A DNA stretch of 64,000 nucleotides from Arthrobacter sp. StoSoilB20 (GTDB lineage: Bacteria > Actinomycetota > Actinomycetes > Actinomycetales > Micrococcaceae). Below the pieces are notes generated by a model. The model worked only from the letters and a program-made list of their open reading frames with translations. It made no database searches and was not told the DNA's origin. The stretch spans positions 4,526,001-4,590,000 of the forward strand of contig NZ_AP024651.1 in NCBI RefSeq assembly GCF_019977295.1. Direction: 5' to 3'. The stretch's first letter is position 1. Every line of letters starts with the position of its first letter. Below are positions 29,916 to 38,389 of this stretch, one piece after another. The position numbers and the translations under genes are program-made.

Positions 29916-30812
29916 TCAGCGACCGTAACGCGCGGCCACCCTGCCGATCGCATCCTCCGGCGTTGGCGCAGGCCCGAAGACCTGCTCCTGGCGGCTGGTG
30001 TCCGCAACGTACTTCCCGGTTTCGAACCACGCCACCATACTTGCCATGTCCCCCACCAAGGGGAGGACTTTTGCTGTGACCTTGCCCAGCCCGGCAATGG
30101 CGCCCGCGGGAACGGTCATCACTTTGACCGGCTTGCCGGCCCGCTGGGAGGCGATGCCTGCAGCTTCCTGGATACTGACGGGCCGGCTCCAGCCGATGTC
30201 GATGCGCTCACCCTCAACGATGTCGGCGTCGACGGCCTCGGCGAGGTATCGCGCCACGTCACTGGCCAGGACAAAGGTCAGCCGGGCCTCCTTGGAACCG
30301 AGCCATACAAGACGCCCCTTCGCGAAAGGGTCACCGCCCATGCCCACCGCTTGGTCAAAGAAGGCGCCAGGCCGGAGCGCCACGAAGGGAACGCCGAGCT
30401 CCTGGAGCTTGTCCTCAGCCAGTTTTTTGTTCCAAAAGTGGGGGATCTGCGGGGTCTGGTCACTGGTGACAATGCTGGTCAGCACAAAGCGGGGGACGCC
30501 TGCAGACTTGGCGGCGACTGCAAGGTTGCTGTTGCCGAAGGTGTCGATTTCCTTGGCGTTCTTGTCGTTCCTCGTATATCCGGCCGCTGTCGAGATGACC
30601 GCGGAAACACCGGTCATGGCAGCGATCAAAGAGGCGGCGTCCAGCATGTCTCCCCGGGCGATCGCGACACCTTTGGCTTCAAGCTTGGCGGCATTGGACT
30701 TGGGCCTCACCAAGGCGCGGACGCTCTTTCCCCGCTTGAGGAGCTCGTCCACCACCTGGCCGCCCAGGAACCCGGTGGCACCAACAACAAGGACAGGCAG
30801 GTCTTGGGCCAC
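29916..30812 (-). CDS. NmrA-like NAD(P)-binding protein (atypical SDR)
   Basis: 298 residues from the GTG at 30812, five bases after GAGGAG. Rossmann motif LVVGATGFLGGQVVDELLKRG; then ARGDMLDAASLIAAMTGVSA and a YxxxK-lacking core (FWNKKLAEDKLQELGVPFVA), as in atypical SDR/NmrA proteins that may be dehydrogenases or redox sensors. Divergent from the broken XRE regulator, whose operator lies in the gap. Confidence 0.82.
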   Translation of the reverse strand: MAQDLPVLVVGATGFLGGQVVDELLKRGKSVRALVRPKSNAAKLEAKGVAIARGDMLDAASLIAAMTGVSAVISTAAGYTRNDKNAKEIDTFGNSNLAVAAKSAGVPRFVLTSIVTSDQTPQIPHFWNKKLAEDKLQELGVPFVALRPGAFFDQAVGMGGDPFAKGRLVWLGSKEARLTFVLASDVARYLAEAVDADIVEGERIDIGWSRPVSIQEAAGIASQRAGKPVKVMTVPAGAIAGLGKVTAKVLPLVGDMASMVAWFETGKYVADTSRQEQVFGPAPTPEDAIGRVAARYGR

Positions 30813-30901
30813 GGTTTCTCCTCGGGGGTTTGGTCCTATGGTCAGTGGTAGCACGCCGCGGGAGCCTCGGGCTAGGGTACATTTCATCCCCACAGCAATA
30901 G

Positions 30902-30916
30902 TGCACTCTCAGTGCA
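30902..30916. promoter_or_regulatory. Palindromic operator ahead of the XRE remnant
   Basis: TGCACT-CTC-AGTGCA (30902-30916) is a perfect inverted repeat; a further TGCACT lies at 30922-30927, next to the ATG. This resembles self-regulation sites of XRE-cupin repressors. It also lies ahead of the divergent SDR gene. Confidence 0.5.
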
Positions 30917-30928
30917 GTCTTTGCACTA

Positions 30929-31213
30929 ATGGATGAAAGCACCAACACCCTGTCCCTGGCCATCGGCGCCCGGGTGAAACAAGAGCGCCAAACCCGCGGA
31001 TGAACACTCGATCAACTGGCCGAAGCCGCCGGCGTGAGTCGCCGCATGATCATCAACGTGGAACAGGGTGCCGCGAATCCCAGCGTCGGAACCCTGCTGC
31101 GCACGAGCGTGTCCTTGAACCTGGTTCCGGCTTTGGTGCCGGTACAGCGTTCGGTCCGGACCGCATCCCGGACGGCCTCAGCCGTCCGGCGGGTGAGGCC
31201 GACTAGGATCTGA
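30929..31213 (+). pseudogene. XRE family regulator, interrupted and truncated
   Basis: The ATG at 30929 opens MDESTNTLSLAIGARVKQER, QTRG, then TGA at 31001-31003 where the family has Trp (RGWTLDQLAE). The same frame continues with TLDQLAEAAGVSRRMIINVE and QGAANPSVGTLL to a stop at 31211, then loses similarity; the cupin domain usually found after it is absent. A single TGG-to-TGA change plus decay indicates a pseudogene. Its stop is three bases before the GH15 start. Confidence 0.8.
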
Positions 31214-31216
31214 TCC

Positions 31217-33076
31217 ATGGCCAGGATTGAGGACTACGCGATTATCGGGGACCTGAACACCGCTGCATTGGTGGGGCGAAGCGGATCCATTGACTGGATG
31301 TGCCTGCCACGGTTCGACTCCCCGGCCTGCTTCGCGTCCTTGCTGCACAATCCCGACGCCGGCCGCTGGCTCCTCGCCCCCGCAGGAATCCCCGAGGGAG
31401 CCACCTGCACCCGGCGCCAATACCGCGAAGACACACTGATCCTGGAGACCGAATGGGAAGTGGATGGCGGAGCGGTCCGGGTCATTGACTTCATGCCGGT
31501 CCGGGACGACGCCGTGGACCTGGTGCGGATCGTGGAGGGAATTTCGGGCGAAGTGGCCATGCAGTTGGAGCTTGTCCTGCGCTTCGACTACGGCCGGGTG
31601 GTGCCATGGGTCCGGCACAGCAAGCACGGCATCAGCGCCGTAGCCGGCCCCGACTCGGCCTATCTGACCACCCATGCGCCCCTCCAAGGACGGGACAAAC
31701 GTACTTACAGCGAATTCACGGTCAAGGCAGGCGATCGTGTTCCGTTTGTGCTGCGTTGGGCACCGAGCCATGAGCGGGAACCGCGACGGATCGACCCCTT
31801 CCGGGCCCTGACCGTCACGGAATCATTCTGGCTGGAGTGGATCGGCCGCAGTGAAATAGCAGGCAAATACAAGGAGCCGGTTGAGCGGTCCTTGATTACC
31901 CTCAAAGCCCTCACCTATGCGCCAACAGGCGGCATCGTGGCGGCGGCCACCACGTCCCTGCCGGAACAGGTCGGCGGCCCGCGAAACTGGGACTACCGCT
32001 ACTGCTGGCTGCGCGATGCCACCTTGACCCTGCAATCGCTGCTCGCCGCCGGGTACACCGAAGAAGCCTCTGCGTGGCGGGACTGGCTGCTGCGCGCTAT
32101 CGCCGGCGACCCGTCGGAACTTCAGATTGTGTACGGGCTCGACGGCGCCCGGAGACTTCCCGAGGCAGACATCCCGTGGCTTTCCGGTTATGAAGGGTCA
32201 CTTCCCGTACGCACGGGAAATGCGGCAGCTCCCCAGCTGCAACTCGATGTGTGGGGCGAGGTCCTGGACGGGCTGTCCCTGACCCGGGCCGCTTTTCACG
32301 ACGGTACGGTGGATAATTCCTGGGACATCCAGGTGGCCCTCATGGAGTACCTCGAAGGGGCATGGGACCAGCCCGACAACGGGCTCTGGGAGATGCGTGG
32401 ACCGAGGCAGCATTTCACCCACTCAAAGGTCATGGCCTGGGTGGCTGCGGACCGCATGGTCAAGGGAGTGCGGAGCTCCGGGCTGCCCGGCCCACATGAC
32501 CGCTGGGCGGCACTCCGCAGCGAAATCCACAACGACGTCATGACCAAGGGGTTCGATGAGGACCTCAACACGTTCGTACAGGCTTACGGCAGCAAGGAAC
32601 TGGACGCCAGCCTGCTCCTGATCCCCCGCGTGGGCTTCCTTCCGCACAAGCACCCCCGGGTTTCCGGGACTGTGGATGCCATCCAGGATGCCCTCACCGA
32701 TGACGGCCTGGTGCTGCGCTACCGGACCCAATCCGGGCACGACGGCCTGCCGGGCGATGAAGGCGTCTTCCTGGCGTGCTCGTTCTGGCTGGTGGATGCG
32801 CTGCTCGGCATCGGGCGTTCCCAGGAAGCAACCGAGCTCTTTGAGCGGCTGCTCACGCTGCGCAACGACGTCGGTTTGCTGAGCGAGGAATGGGATCCGC
32901 GGGCACAGCGGCAACTGGGCAACACGCCCCAGGCCTTCAGCCATTTCCCCCTCATTCACAGCGCGCTGCAGCTGCATCAGGGAGAGGCGCACAAGAGCGA
33001 CACCCCACTGGCTCACGGCAAACACCCCGGGCACTCCAGCGGCGCTACCCTCCGGAGTGATCCCCGCCTTCGGTAG
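31217..33076 (+). CDS. Glycoside hydrolase family 15 protein (glucoamylase/trehalase type)
   Basis: 619 residues. Begins IEDYAIIGDLNTAALVGRSG, the standard opening of actinobacterial GH15 proteins, with an N-terminal beta domain (to about 215) and an alpha/alpha barrel. Catalytic acid region WEMRG (GLWEMRGPRQHFTHSKVMAW) and base region LLSEEWDPR. Cytoplasmic (no signal), so likely acts on intracellular glucans or trehalose. The last 30 residues are polar and variable, and overlap a small convergent gene by 32 bp. Confidence 0.92.
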   Translation: MARIEDYAIIGDLNTAALVGRSGSIDWMCLPRFDSPACFASLLHNPDAGRWLLAPAGIPEGATCTRRQYREDTLILETEWEVDGGAVRVIDFMPVRDDAVDLVRIVEGISGEVAMQLELVLRFDYGRVVPWVRHSKHGISAVAGPDSAYLTTHAPLQGRDKRTYSEFTVKAGDRVPFVLRWAPSHEREPRRIDPFRALTVTESFWLEWIGRSEIAGKYKEPVERSLITLKALTYAPTGGIVAAATTSLPEQVGGPRNWDYRYCWLRDATLTLQSLLAAGYTEEASAWRDWLLRAIAGDPSELQIVYGLDGARRLPEADIPWLSGYEGSLPVRTGNAAAPQLQLDVWGEVLDGLSLTRAAFHDGTVDNSWDIQVALMEYLEGAWDQPDNGLWEMRGPRQHFTHSKVMAWVAADRMVKGVRSSGLPGPHDRWAALRSEIHNDVMTKGFDEDLNTFVQAYGSKELDASLLLIPRVGFLPHKHPRVSGTVDAIQDALTDDGLVLRYRTQSGHDGLPGDEGVFLACSFWLVDALLGIGRSQEATELFERLLTLRNDVGLLSEEWDPRAQRQLGNTPQAFSHFPLIHSALQLHQGEAHKSDTPLAHGKHPGHSSGATLRSDPRLR

Positions 33077-33254
33077 CGGGCGGGTACCCCTTTTCACCTT
33101 TGTGGCGCGCTTCTTCCAAGTGGAGGTCCAACTTCCGTTCGGCCTCCCGACGGCGCTGCCCCACAGTCCTGAGCTGCTGGGTTGTGGGGTCTCCCCTGTC
33201 CTCTGTCGCTGCTGCGGAGGCCATATCGGGCCAGTCCTTCTCTTGTTCGGCCAT
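33045..33254 (-). CDS. Hypothetical small charged protein
   Basis: 69 residues from the ATG at 33254 (MAEQEKDWPDMASAAATEDR, LRTVGQRRREAERKLDLHLE). Charged and helical with a GYPPATEGGD tail; upstream extensions of the frame are Pro/Arg-rich and unlikely. Overlaps the end of the GH15 gene by 32 bp on the other strand. No ribosome-binding site stands out, so coding is plausible rather than certain. Confidence 0.5.
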   Translation of the reverse strand: MAEQEKDWPDMASAAATEDRGDPTTQQLRTVGQRRREAERKLDLHLEEARHKGEKGYPPATEGGDHSGG

Positions 33255-33413
33255 AAGAAAATCGTCCCATCGCCAGTGCTTTTGCGATAGCAAAATTTGG
33301 GGTGAGCGGCCCGCCCTGCGTCCTCGTCCGGGCTTTCGTCCTCGTCCGGGCTTGTGACCTTGTCCGGGCGCAGGCCGGGCGCTTGGAGAACAGGGCGGGC
33401 CGCACAACAGGCT

Positions 33414-34292
33414 CTACCGGCGGATGTCGTCCGCGTTGGTGCCCTCGGTTTCGATCCGCTCCTTCCGGACTTCCTCGTCCACCCGGACATCATCGGTCAC
33501 AGTGTCCTTTTCGAGTCGGACCCGCTCCACCGGAACGGTCTCCTTGTCCACCACCGGCCTTTCCTCGTGAAGGGTGACTTCGTGCTCACTCTCGGTCAGG
33601 TCCGGGCCGGACATGGCGTCCCCTGCGTTCGCGTCAGTGATGGGCTCACGCTCCACCCGGACTTCCTCGCGCTGCACGGGGACCGTGGTGGTGACGTTCT
33701 CGGTGGTGATGTATTTGCGCAGGCGGGCCCGGCCGGCGGCCTGCTTTTCGGTGCCTACGTTGAGCCTCTCTTCCGAGCGGGTCATGGCGTCGTCGTCGTC
33801 GTTCCTGCCACCCTCGCCGCGGTAGGTGCCGCCAGTGTCCATCGCGTCCCTGGTGCCGAGGGTGTCCTGGGTACCCATTTGGTCGCGGGTGCCTACCGTC
33901 CCGGCGAAATTCGGGTCACGATCAGTGGTGGTACCGGTGCGCAGATCGTCGCCGTGACCGCTGTAGTCGTGCCTGCCCTCCAGGCCGTAGTGCTGGTAGA
34001 GGCGGTTTTCCTCCCCCGGATCAAGGTGGCCATCTTCCGCAACGCGGGGAGCGTCCTTGATGTGGTCCTTGCTGAACGGAACCACCACGTCGTCACCTTC
34101 CACGGCGGCGTCCTGGAGCGGTATGAACGATTCCGAACTGCCAAAAAGTCCGGTCTTGACGGTCACCCAGGTGGGTTCGCCCGTGTCGTCGTCGGTGTAG
34201 AACGTGCCAATGGAGCCCACTTTGTCACCTTCTGTGGTGCGGACGTTCCCATTGAGGCCCATAAGACGGTCGATGTTTTCCCTCGCGAGCAT
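33414..34292 (-). CDS. PRC-barrel / DUF2382 (YsnF/AvaK) stress protein
   Basis: 292 residues from the ATG at 34292 behind AAGGAG. Residues 1-100 form a PRC-barrel (VRTTEGDKVGSIGTFYTDDD, TWVTVKTGLFGSSESFIPLQ). A linker rich in GTRD/GTQD-type short repeats follows, then DUF2382 at about 190-285 (LRKYITTENVTTTVPVQREE, VVDKETVPVERVRLEKDTVT). Such proteins are induced by stress in many Actinobacteria. The upstream motif at 34412-34430 is shared with three other genes. Confidence 0.88.
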   Translation of the reverse strand: MLARENIDRLMGLNGNVRTTEGDKVGSIGTFYTDDDTGEPTWVTVKTGLFGSSESFIPLQDAAVEGDDVVVPFSKDHIKDAPRVAEDGHLDPGEENRLYQHYGLEGRHDYSGHGDDLRTGTTTDRDPNFAGTVGTRDQMGTQDTLGTRDAMDTGGTYRGEGGRNDDDDAMTRSEERLNVGTEKQAAGRARLRKYITTENVTTTVPVQREEVRVEREPITDANAGDAMSGPDLTESEHEVTLHEERPVVDKETVPVERVRLEKDTVTDDVRVDEEVRKERIETEGTNADDIRR

Positions 34293-34411
34293 GATGTCTC
34301 CTTGGAATGCGGTTCTCTTACTGTGGATTGCCAAGCGGGCTGCATCACCAGGCATGGTTTCCGGTCGCCGGAACAGGGAACGTTTTCAACCTGCCGGCTT
34401 TAAGGAACATC

Positions 34412-34430
34412 AATAAAGTAAGCATGCTTA
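34412..34430 (-). promoter_or_regulatory. TAAGYATSCT promoter motif, copy 2
   Basis: Read toward the gene: TAAGCATGCTTACTTTATT, containing the perfect palindrome TAAGCATGCTTA (34419-34430), about 120 bp before the PRC/DUF2382 start. Confidence 0.55.
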
Positions 34431-34474
34431 GTGTTCGCTGGCAAGCCCTCATCTGCGGATGACGAAGCGGAAAA

Positions 34475-34504
34475 CGCTCGACGGCAACCTGCCGCCGTCG
34501 AGCG
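34475..34504. terminator. Terminator hairpin (family member 5)
   Basis: Arms CGCTCGACGGC (34475-34485) and GCCGTCGAGCG (34494-34504), loop AACCTGCC, flanked by AAAA and CGTTTCTT. CAC/GTG of the consensus is CTC/GAG here on both arms, i.e. pairing kept. It lies in the 320-bp gap between divergent genes 33414 and 34613, where no upstream rightward gene needs it; it may insulate the gadB promoter region or end an unseen transcript. Confidence 0.75.
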
Positions 34505-34612
34505 CGTTTCTTACGTCTTTCCACATGCCTTGGGAAGCTGGCCCGTCCCGGGTAGCGTGAGCCGAGGAAAGTTGCCCCCGCCACGAGCGGACGATCCGCA
34601 AGGAGTTGCCCC

Positions 34613-36013
34613 ATGAGCAGATCCCACAGAACGTCACAGCATGAGCCGGACACCGCCGTCGAACTTAATCCCCTGTTCAGCCGGCCGGGAGAGTCCACCA
34701 TCTTTCCGCGCTTTACCCTGCCGGAAGCCGAATCGCTGCCGGCTACGGCGTACCAGGTAGTCCACGACGAAGCGATGCTGGACGGCAACTCACGCCTGAA
34801 TTTGGCGACGTTCGTCGGTACGTGGATGGAGACCGAAGCATCCACGCTCTACGCCGAAACGTTCGATAAGAACATGATCGACAAAGATGAGTACCCACAA
34901 ACGGCGCTGATTGAGACCCGGTGCTGGCGGATGCTCGCAGACCTGTGGAACGCGCCGGATCCGGAGAAGAGCATCGGAACCTCCACCATCGGATCCTCGG
35001 AGGCCTGCATGCTGGGCGGCCTGGCGTTGAAGCGACGATGGCAGCATGCCCGGCGGGCCGCGGGGCAATCCACGGAGAAGCCCAATCTGATCCTCAGTTC
35101 GGCAGTGCAGGTGTGCTGGGAGAAATTTTGCAATTACTGGGACGTCGAACCCCGGTTCGTGCCGGTCTCCACCGATCACCCCACTCTGGATGGCCACGAT
35201 CTGGACAAGTACGTGGACGAAAACACCATCGGGGTCGTAGCCATCCTGGGAGTGACCTATACGGGCAAGTACGAGCCCGTGCAGCTGATTTCGGAGGCGT
35301 TGGATGATATTCAGGCCCGCCGCGGCCTGGACATTCCCATCCACGTGGACGGAGCCTCGGGAGCGATGGTGGCCCCGTTCCTTCAACCGGAGATCATGTG
35401 GGACTTCCGGCTGCCCCGCGTGGCTTCGATCAACACATCCGGCCACAAGTATGGGCTCGTGTATCCCGGCCTCGGGTGGGTGGTCTGGCGGGATGCTGCG
35501 GCCCTTCCCGACGACCTGATCTTCCACGTCAGCTATCTCGGCGGGGATATGCCCACGTTCGCCTTGAACTTCTCCCGGCCCGGCGCCCAGGTTTTGCTGC
35601 AGTACTACCTTTTCCTGCGTCTCGGCTTTGCCGGCTACAGGTCCGTCCAAGCCACCTCACGCGATGTGGCCCTGTACCTTTCCCATGAAATCGGAGCCAT
35701 GGACGCCTTCACCCTGTGGAGCGATGGGTCCGACATTCCGGTGTTTGCCTGGCAACTCAGCGACGGCTACACAAAGCATTGGAACCTCCATCACTTGTCC
35801 GAGCGGCTGCGGATGAACGGCTGGCTGGTCCCCGCCTACCCCCTGCCTGACGGACTAAGTGATGTGACCGTGCAGAGGATCGTGGTCCGCAACGGTTTCA
35901 CACGGGACCTTGCCTCCAGTTTCCTGGCCGACCTCAAAAAGGAAGTGGACTACCTCGACAGCCTCACAGCACCAATGCCCACGGACAAACAATCCGAAGG
36001 CTTCCACCACTAA
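34613..36013 (+). CDS. gadB: Glutamate decarboxylase
   Basis: 466 residues, normal for GadB. PLP lysine is Lys279 in INTSGHKYGLVYPG; other family landmarks are DKDEYPQTALIETRCWRMLA, GTSTIGSSEACMLGG and IHVDGASGAMVAPF. Converts glutamate to GABA with proton consumption. AAGGAG eight bases before the ATG. A class II glutamine amidotransferase follows 21 bp later. No GABA/glutamate antiporter in the window. Confidence 0.95.
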   Translation: MSRSHRTSQHEPDTAVELNPLFSRPGESTIFPRFTLPEAESLPATAYQVVHDEAMLDGNSRLNLATFVGTWMETEASTLYAETFDKNMIDKDEYPQTALIETRCWRMLADLWNAPDPEKSIGTSTIGSSEACMLGGLALKRRWQHARRAAGQSTEKPNLILSSAVQVCWEKFCNYWDVEPRFVPVSTDHPTLDGHDLDKYVDENTIGVVAILGVTYTGKYEPVQLISEALDDIQARRGLDIPIHVDGASGAMVAPFLQPEIMWDFRLPRVASINTSGHKYGLVYPGLGWVVWRDAAALPDDLIFHVSYLGGDMPTFALNFSRPGAQVLLQYYLFLRLGFAGYRSVQATSRDVALYLSHEIGAMDAFTLWSDGSDIPVFAWQLSDGYTKHWNLHHLSERLRMNGWLVPAYPLPDGLSDVTVQRIVVRNGFTRDLASSFLADLKKEVDYLDSLTAPMPTDKQSEGFHH

Positions 36014-36034
36014 CCCCGGGAAGGGCAGTTGCCC

Positions 36035-36889
36035 ATGTGCCGTCTCTTCGGTCTCCACGCCGGCCCCCGGCCCGTGCGGGCCACGTTCTGGTTGTTGGAG
36101 GCCCCGGACAGCCTCTCGGTGCAAAGCCAGCGGGAGCCCGACGGCGCCGGGATCGGCACCTTCGACGCCGAGGGCAAGGCCCACGTAGCCAAGCAGCCCT
36201 TGGCCGCTTGGGAGGATCACGCTTTCGCGCGCGAAGCACGGGACCTGAAAAGCACCACATTCCTGGCCCACGTGCGGTATGCCAGCACGGGCGCGCTGAC
36301 CATGGTCAACACCCATCCCTTCGAGCAGGACGGCCGCCTGTTTGCGCATAACGGCGTCCTTCACGGCCTCCCTCACCTCGAGCAGCGCCTTGCGGAACTC
36401 GGCGTGTCCAACCTCGTGCAGGGACAATCGGACAGCGAACGCCTCTTTGCGCTGATCACAGCGGAGACACGCCGTGCCGGGGGTAACGTAGGCGCGGGCA
36501 TCACGGAGGCCGTTGCTTGGGTGGCCCGCGAGTTGCCGGTCTTCAGCCTCAACTTCATCCTCACCACGGCAACGGACATGTGGGCCCTCAGATACCCGGA
36601 AACCCACCCGTTGTATGTACTGGAACGTGGCCCCGCGGCATCACCACTGGACGCACGGAGCAAGCGGATCCACTCTCGCAGCACTGACCTCTCCCGGTCC
36701 CCGCACGTCCTCTTCGCCACGGAGCCAATGGACGGCAACCCTGGCTGGCGTCCCATGGAATCCGGCGAACTGATTCACGTCGGGCCGGATTTGGCACTGG
36801 CCTCCACGGCACCGTTCCCCGAAGCCCCGGGCCATCTGCTCACCCTTGCCGACCTCGAACCGACCGCGGCGGCGTCGCAACAGCCCTGA
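36035..36889 (+). CDS. Class II glutamine amidotransferase (Ntn hydrolase, YafJ-like)
   Basis: 284 residues from the ATG at 36035, which exposes Cys2 as the Ntn nucleophile (MCRLFGLHAGPR); an upstream TTG would bury it. Conserved stretches: REPDGAGIGTF, TTFLAHVRYASTGAL, NTHPFEQDGRLFAHNGVLHG. These stand-alone domains release ammonia and glutamate from glutamine, partner unknown. Directly after gadB, it could feed glutamate to the decarboxylase (inference). Followed by a strong terminator. Confidence 0.88.
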   Translation: MCRLFGLHAGPRPVRATFWLLEAPDSLSVQSQREPDGAGIGTFDAEGKAHVAKQPLAAWEDHAFAREARDLKSTTFLAHVRYASTGALTMVNTHPFEQDGRLFAHNGVLHGLPHLEQRLAELGVSNLVQGQSDSERLFALITAETRRAGGNVGAGITEAVAWVARELPVFSLNFILTTATDMWALRYPETHPLYVLERGPAASPLDARSKRIHSRSTDLSRSPHVLFATEPMDGNPGWRPMESGELIHVGPDLALASTAPFPEAPGHLLTLADLEPTAAASQQP

Positions 36890-36920
36890 CCTCAACTGCG
36901 GCGGTCCGAGCCAAAGGTGA

Positions 36921-36958
36921 CAAGCGCACGACGGCGACCTTCCGCCGTCGTGCGCTTG
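36921..36958 (+). terminator. Terminator hairpin (family member 6)
   Basis: Perfect 16-bp arms CAAGCGCACGACGGCG (36921-36936) and CGCCGTCGTGCGCTTG (36943-36958), loop ACCTTC. Ends the gadB-amidotransferase unit. Confidence 0.88.
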
Positions 36959-37041
36959 CCACGTTTCCGGCGTATCACCCGGCAGGTGGGGCCTTTCGGG
37001 GGCGGCCGCATCGACATTCTTTTGCCGGTCCAGGAATTTAG

Positions 37042-37056
37042 TAAGCATCCTTGCTT
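37042..37056 (+). promoter_or_regulatory. TAAGYATSCT promoter motif, copy 3
   Basis: TAAGCATCCTTGCTT, 64-78 bp before the membrane protein at 37120. Confidence 0.45.
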
Positions 37057-37119
37057 TCTGCTGGAAGGAGGTGTTTTGCTTGATGTACCAAAGTTCAGGC
37101 ACCCGGACCAGGAGCTGAC

Positions 37120-37743
37120 ATGGCTGACGCATACGACACCGGATCAAGCACCCCCAAAGCCCGCAGGAACGACGTCGTCCAAGCGGAAAAAGAACGCTTT
37201 GGCGGCATCAAATGGGGCTCGGCCTTCTTTGGCTGGCTTACGGCGATTGGGATGACCGTCCTGCTCAGCGCACTGGCTGCGGCGATAGGAGTAGGCGTAG
37301 GAGCGGCGAACCCGTCAGGTGCCGAACAGGCAGCGGACCAAGCACGGCAGAACCCCGAAACCCTCGGCGTGGCCAGTGGAATCGTACTGGCCATAGTCCT
37401 GTTCCTGGCCTACTACTGTGGCGGCTATGTTGCTGGTCGCATGGCGCGCTTTGACGGAGCGAAGCAAGGGCTCGCCGTCTGGTTGTGGGGCATTATCGTC
37501 GCCATAATCGTGGCGATCCTAGCGGCGGTGGCGGGCAGCCGGTTCAACATCCTCGACGACCTCAACGGCGCACCCCATATTCCCCTCGACGGAAGCCTGA
37601 TGACAGCGAGTGGCATTATCGGATTGGTCATTGCCCTGCTCGTCCCCCTCGTCGGCGCCATCCTCGGCGGAAAGGCGGGCATGCGCTTCCACCGGAAGGT
37701 CGACCAAGCGGGCATTGACCACCGAACGGGCGTCGGTGGTTGA
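37120..37743 (+). CDS. Four-helix membrane protein, YrzE/TIGR04086-like
   Basis: 207 residues. Basic N-terminus, then helices at about 36-62 (FFGWLTAIGMTVLLSALAAA), 83-108 (IVLAIVLFLAYYCGGYVAGR), 115-140 and 160-185, ending with GAILGGKAGMRFHRKV. The WGSAFFGWLTA and GGYVAGRMARFDGAKQG elements recur in actinobacterial proteins of this kind; family assignment is tentative. A GGAAGGAGG at 37063-37071 is too far to serve the ATG, so translation may start by another route. The stop lies within a stop-containing tandem repeat. Confidence 0.75.
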   Translation: MADAYDTGSSTPKARRNDVVQAEKERFGGIKWGSAFFGWLTAIGMTVLLSALAAAIGVGVGAANPSGAEQAADQARQNPETLGVASGIVLAIVLFLAYYCGGYVAGRMARFDGAKQGLAVWLWGIIVAIIVAILAAVAGSRFNILDDLNGAPHIPLDGSLMTASGIIGLVIALLVPLVGAILGGKAGMRFHRKVDQAGIDHRTGVGG

Positions 37744-37858
37744 GTCGGGTTTGGGTCCGGCTATGGCGGGGAGTTGGAGTCGGGTTGAGTCCGGCTGAGT
37801 CCGGCTATGCCGGGTTGAGTCCGGCTATTGCCGGGTTGAGTCCGGCTATTGCCGGGGT
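37739..37858. repeat. Tandem repeat carrying the stop codons of both convergent genes
   Basis: Degenerate units of about 21 bp, last two perfect (37809-37829 and 37830-37850), core GGGTTGAGTCCGGCTATTG. Each unit has TGA on the plus strand in the same context as the 37743 stop (GGTTGAGTC) and TAG on the minus strand in the same context as the VOC gene stop (37846-37848). Confidence 0.85.
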
Positions 37859-38271
37859 TCGAGCTCCTGAAACACAGTTACTTGAAGCCCTTCAGGTGCT
37901 TCCAGCCGGGAGTTCAGCGACTTCCACGGGGTTTCCCTGGGTTCCGCAATCAAGGTACCTCCTGCTTCGACCAGCTCTTTGGTGGTCGCGGCTGAATCAT
38001 CCACTTCGAAAGCGATCCGGAGCTTGGCGCTGGGCAAGCCGTCGGCCTCAACCTGGTCGATCATCCGCACCTGTGCACGGTTGGCGATCTCCAAAGTTGC
38101 ACGACCCGCATCCAAAATGGTGACCCTGGCGTCCCCATCCCCCTCGAAGGCAGCCTGCTCGGTGAGGCCAAGGCCGTCCCGGAAAAATGCCAAAGCCGCT
38201 TGGTAGTCATCAGCCTCCACGACAAGGCGCAACTGACGGACGGGTGGTTTTTGACTTGGTTCTACAGTCAT
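37846..38271 (-). CDS. VOC family (glyoxalase/bleomycin-resistance-like) protein
   Basis: 141 residues from the ATG at 38271 (MTVEPSQKPPVRQLRLVVEA); a GTG at 38337 is in frame but gives an unlikely tail. Single VOC module: DYQAALAFFRDGLGLTEQAA, RVTILDAGRATLEIANRA, LRIAFEVDDSAATTKELVEA, VTVFQEL. Metal-binding enzyme fold; substrate unknown. Its stop codon lies inside the repeat at 37739-37858. Confidence 0.8.
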   Translation of the reverse strand: MTVEPSQKPPVRQLRLVVEADDYQAALAFFRDGLGLTEQAAFEGDGDARVTILDAGRATLEIANRAQVRMIDQVEADGLPSAKLRIAFEVDDSAATTKELVEAGGTLIAEPRETPWKSLNSRLEAPEGLQVTVFQELEPRQ

Positions 38272-38389
38272 GTTGCTACGGTAGGTCCTCGCGCTCCTGC
38301 CGCCCTCAACAACATGGGTAGTGGTGCGGTTTTCCACATAGGGCGAATGGGGGATTCAGGCTGTTGGGCTGCCGTGACAGGCTTGATTT

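Noticed and set aside
37809..37850. CRISPR-like repeat
   Set aside because: Units are head-to-tail without spacers, contain stop codons of flanking genes, and no cas genes occur in the window.
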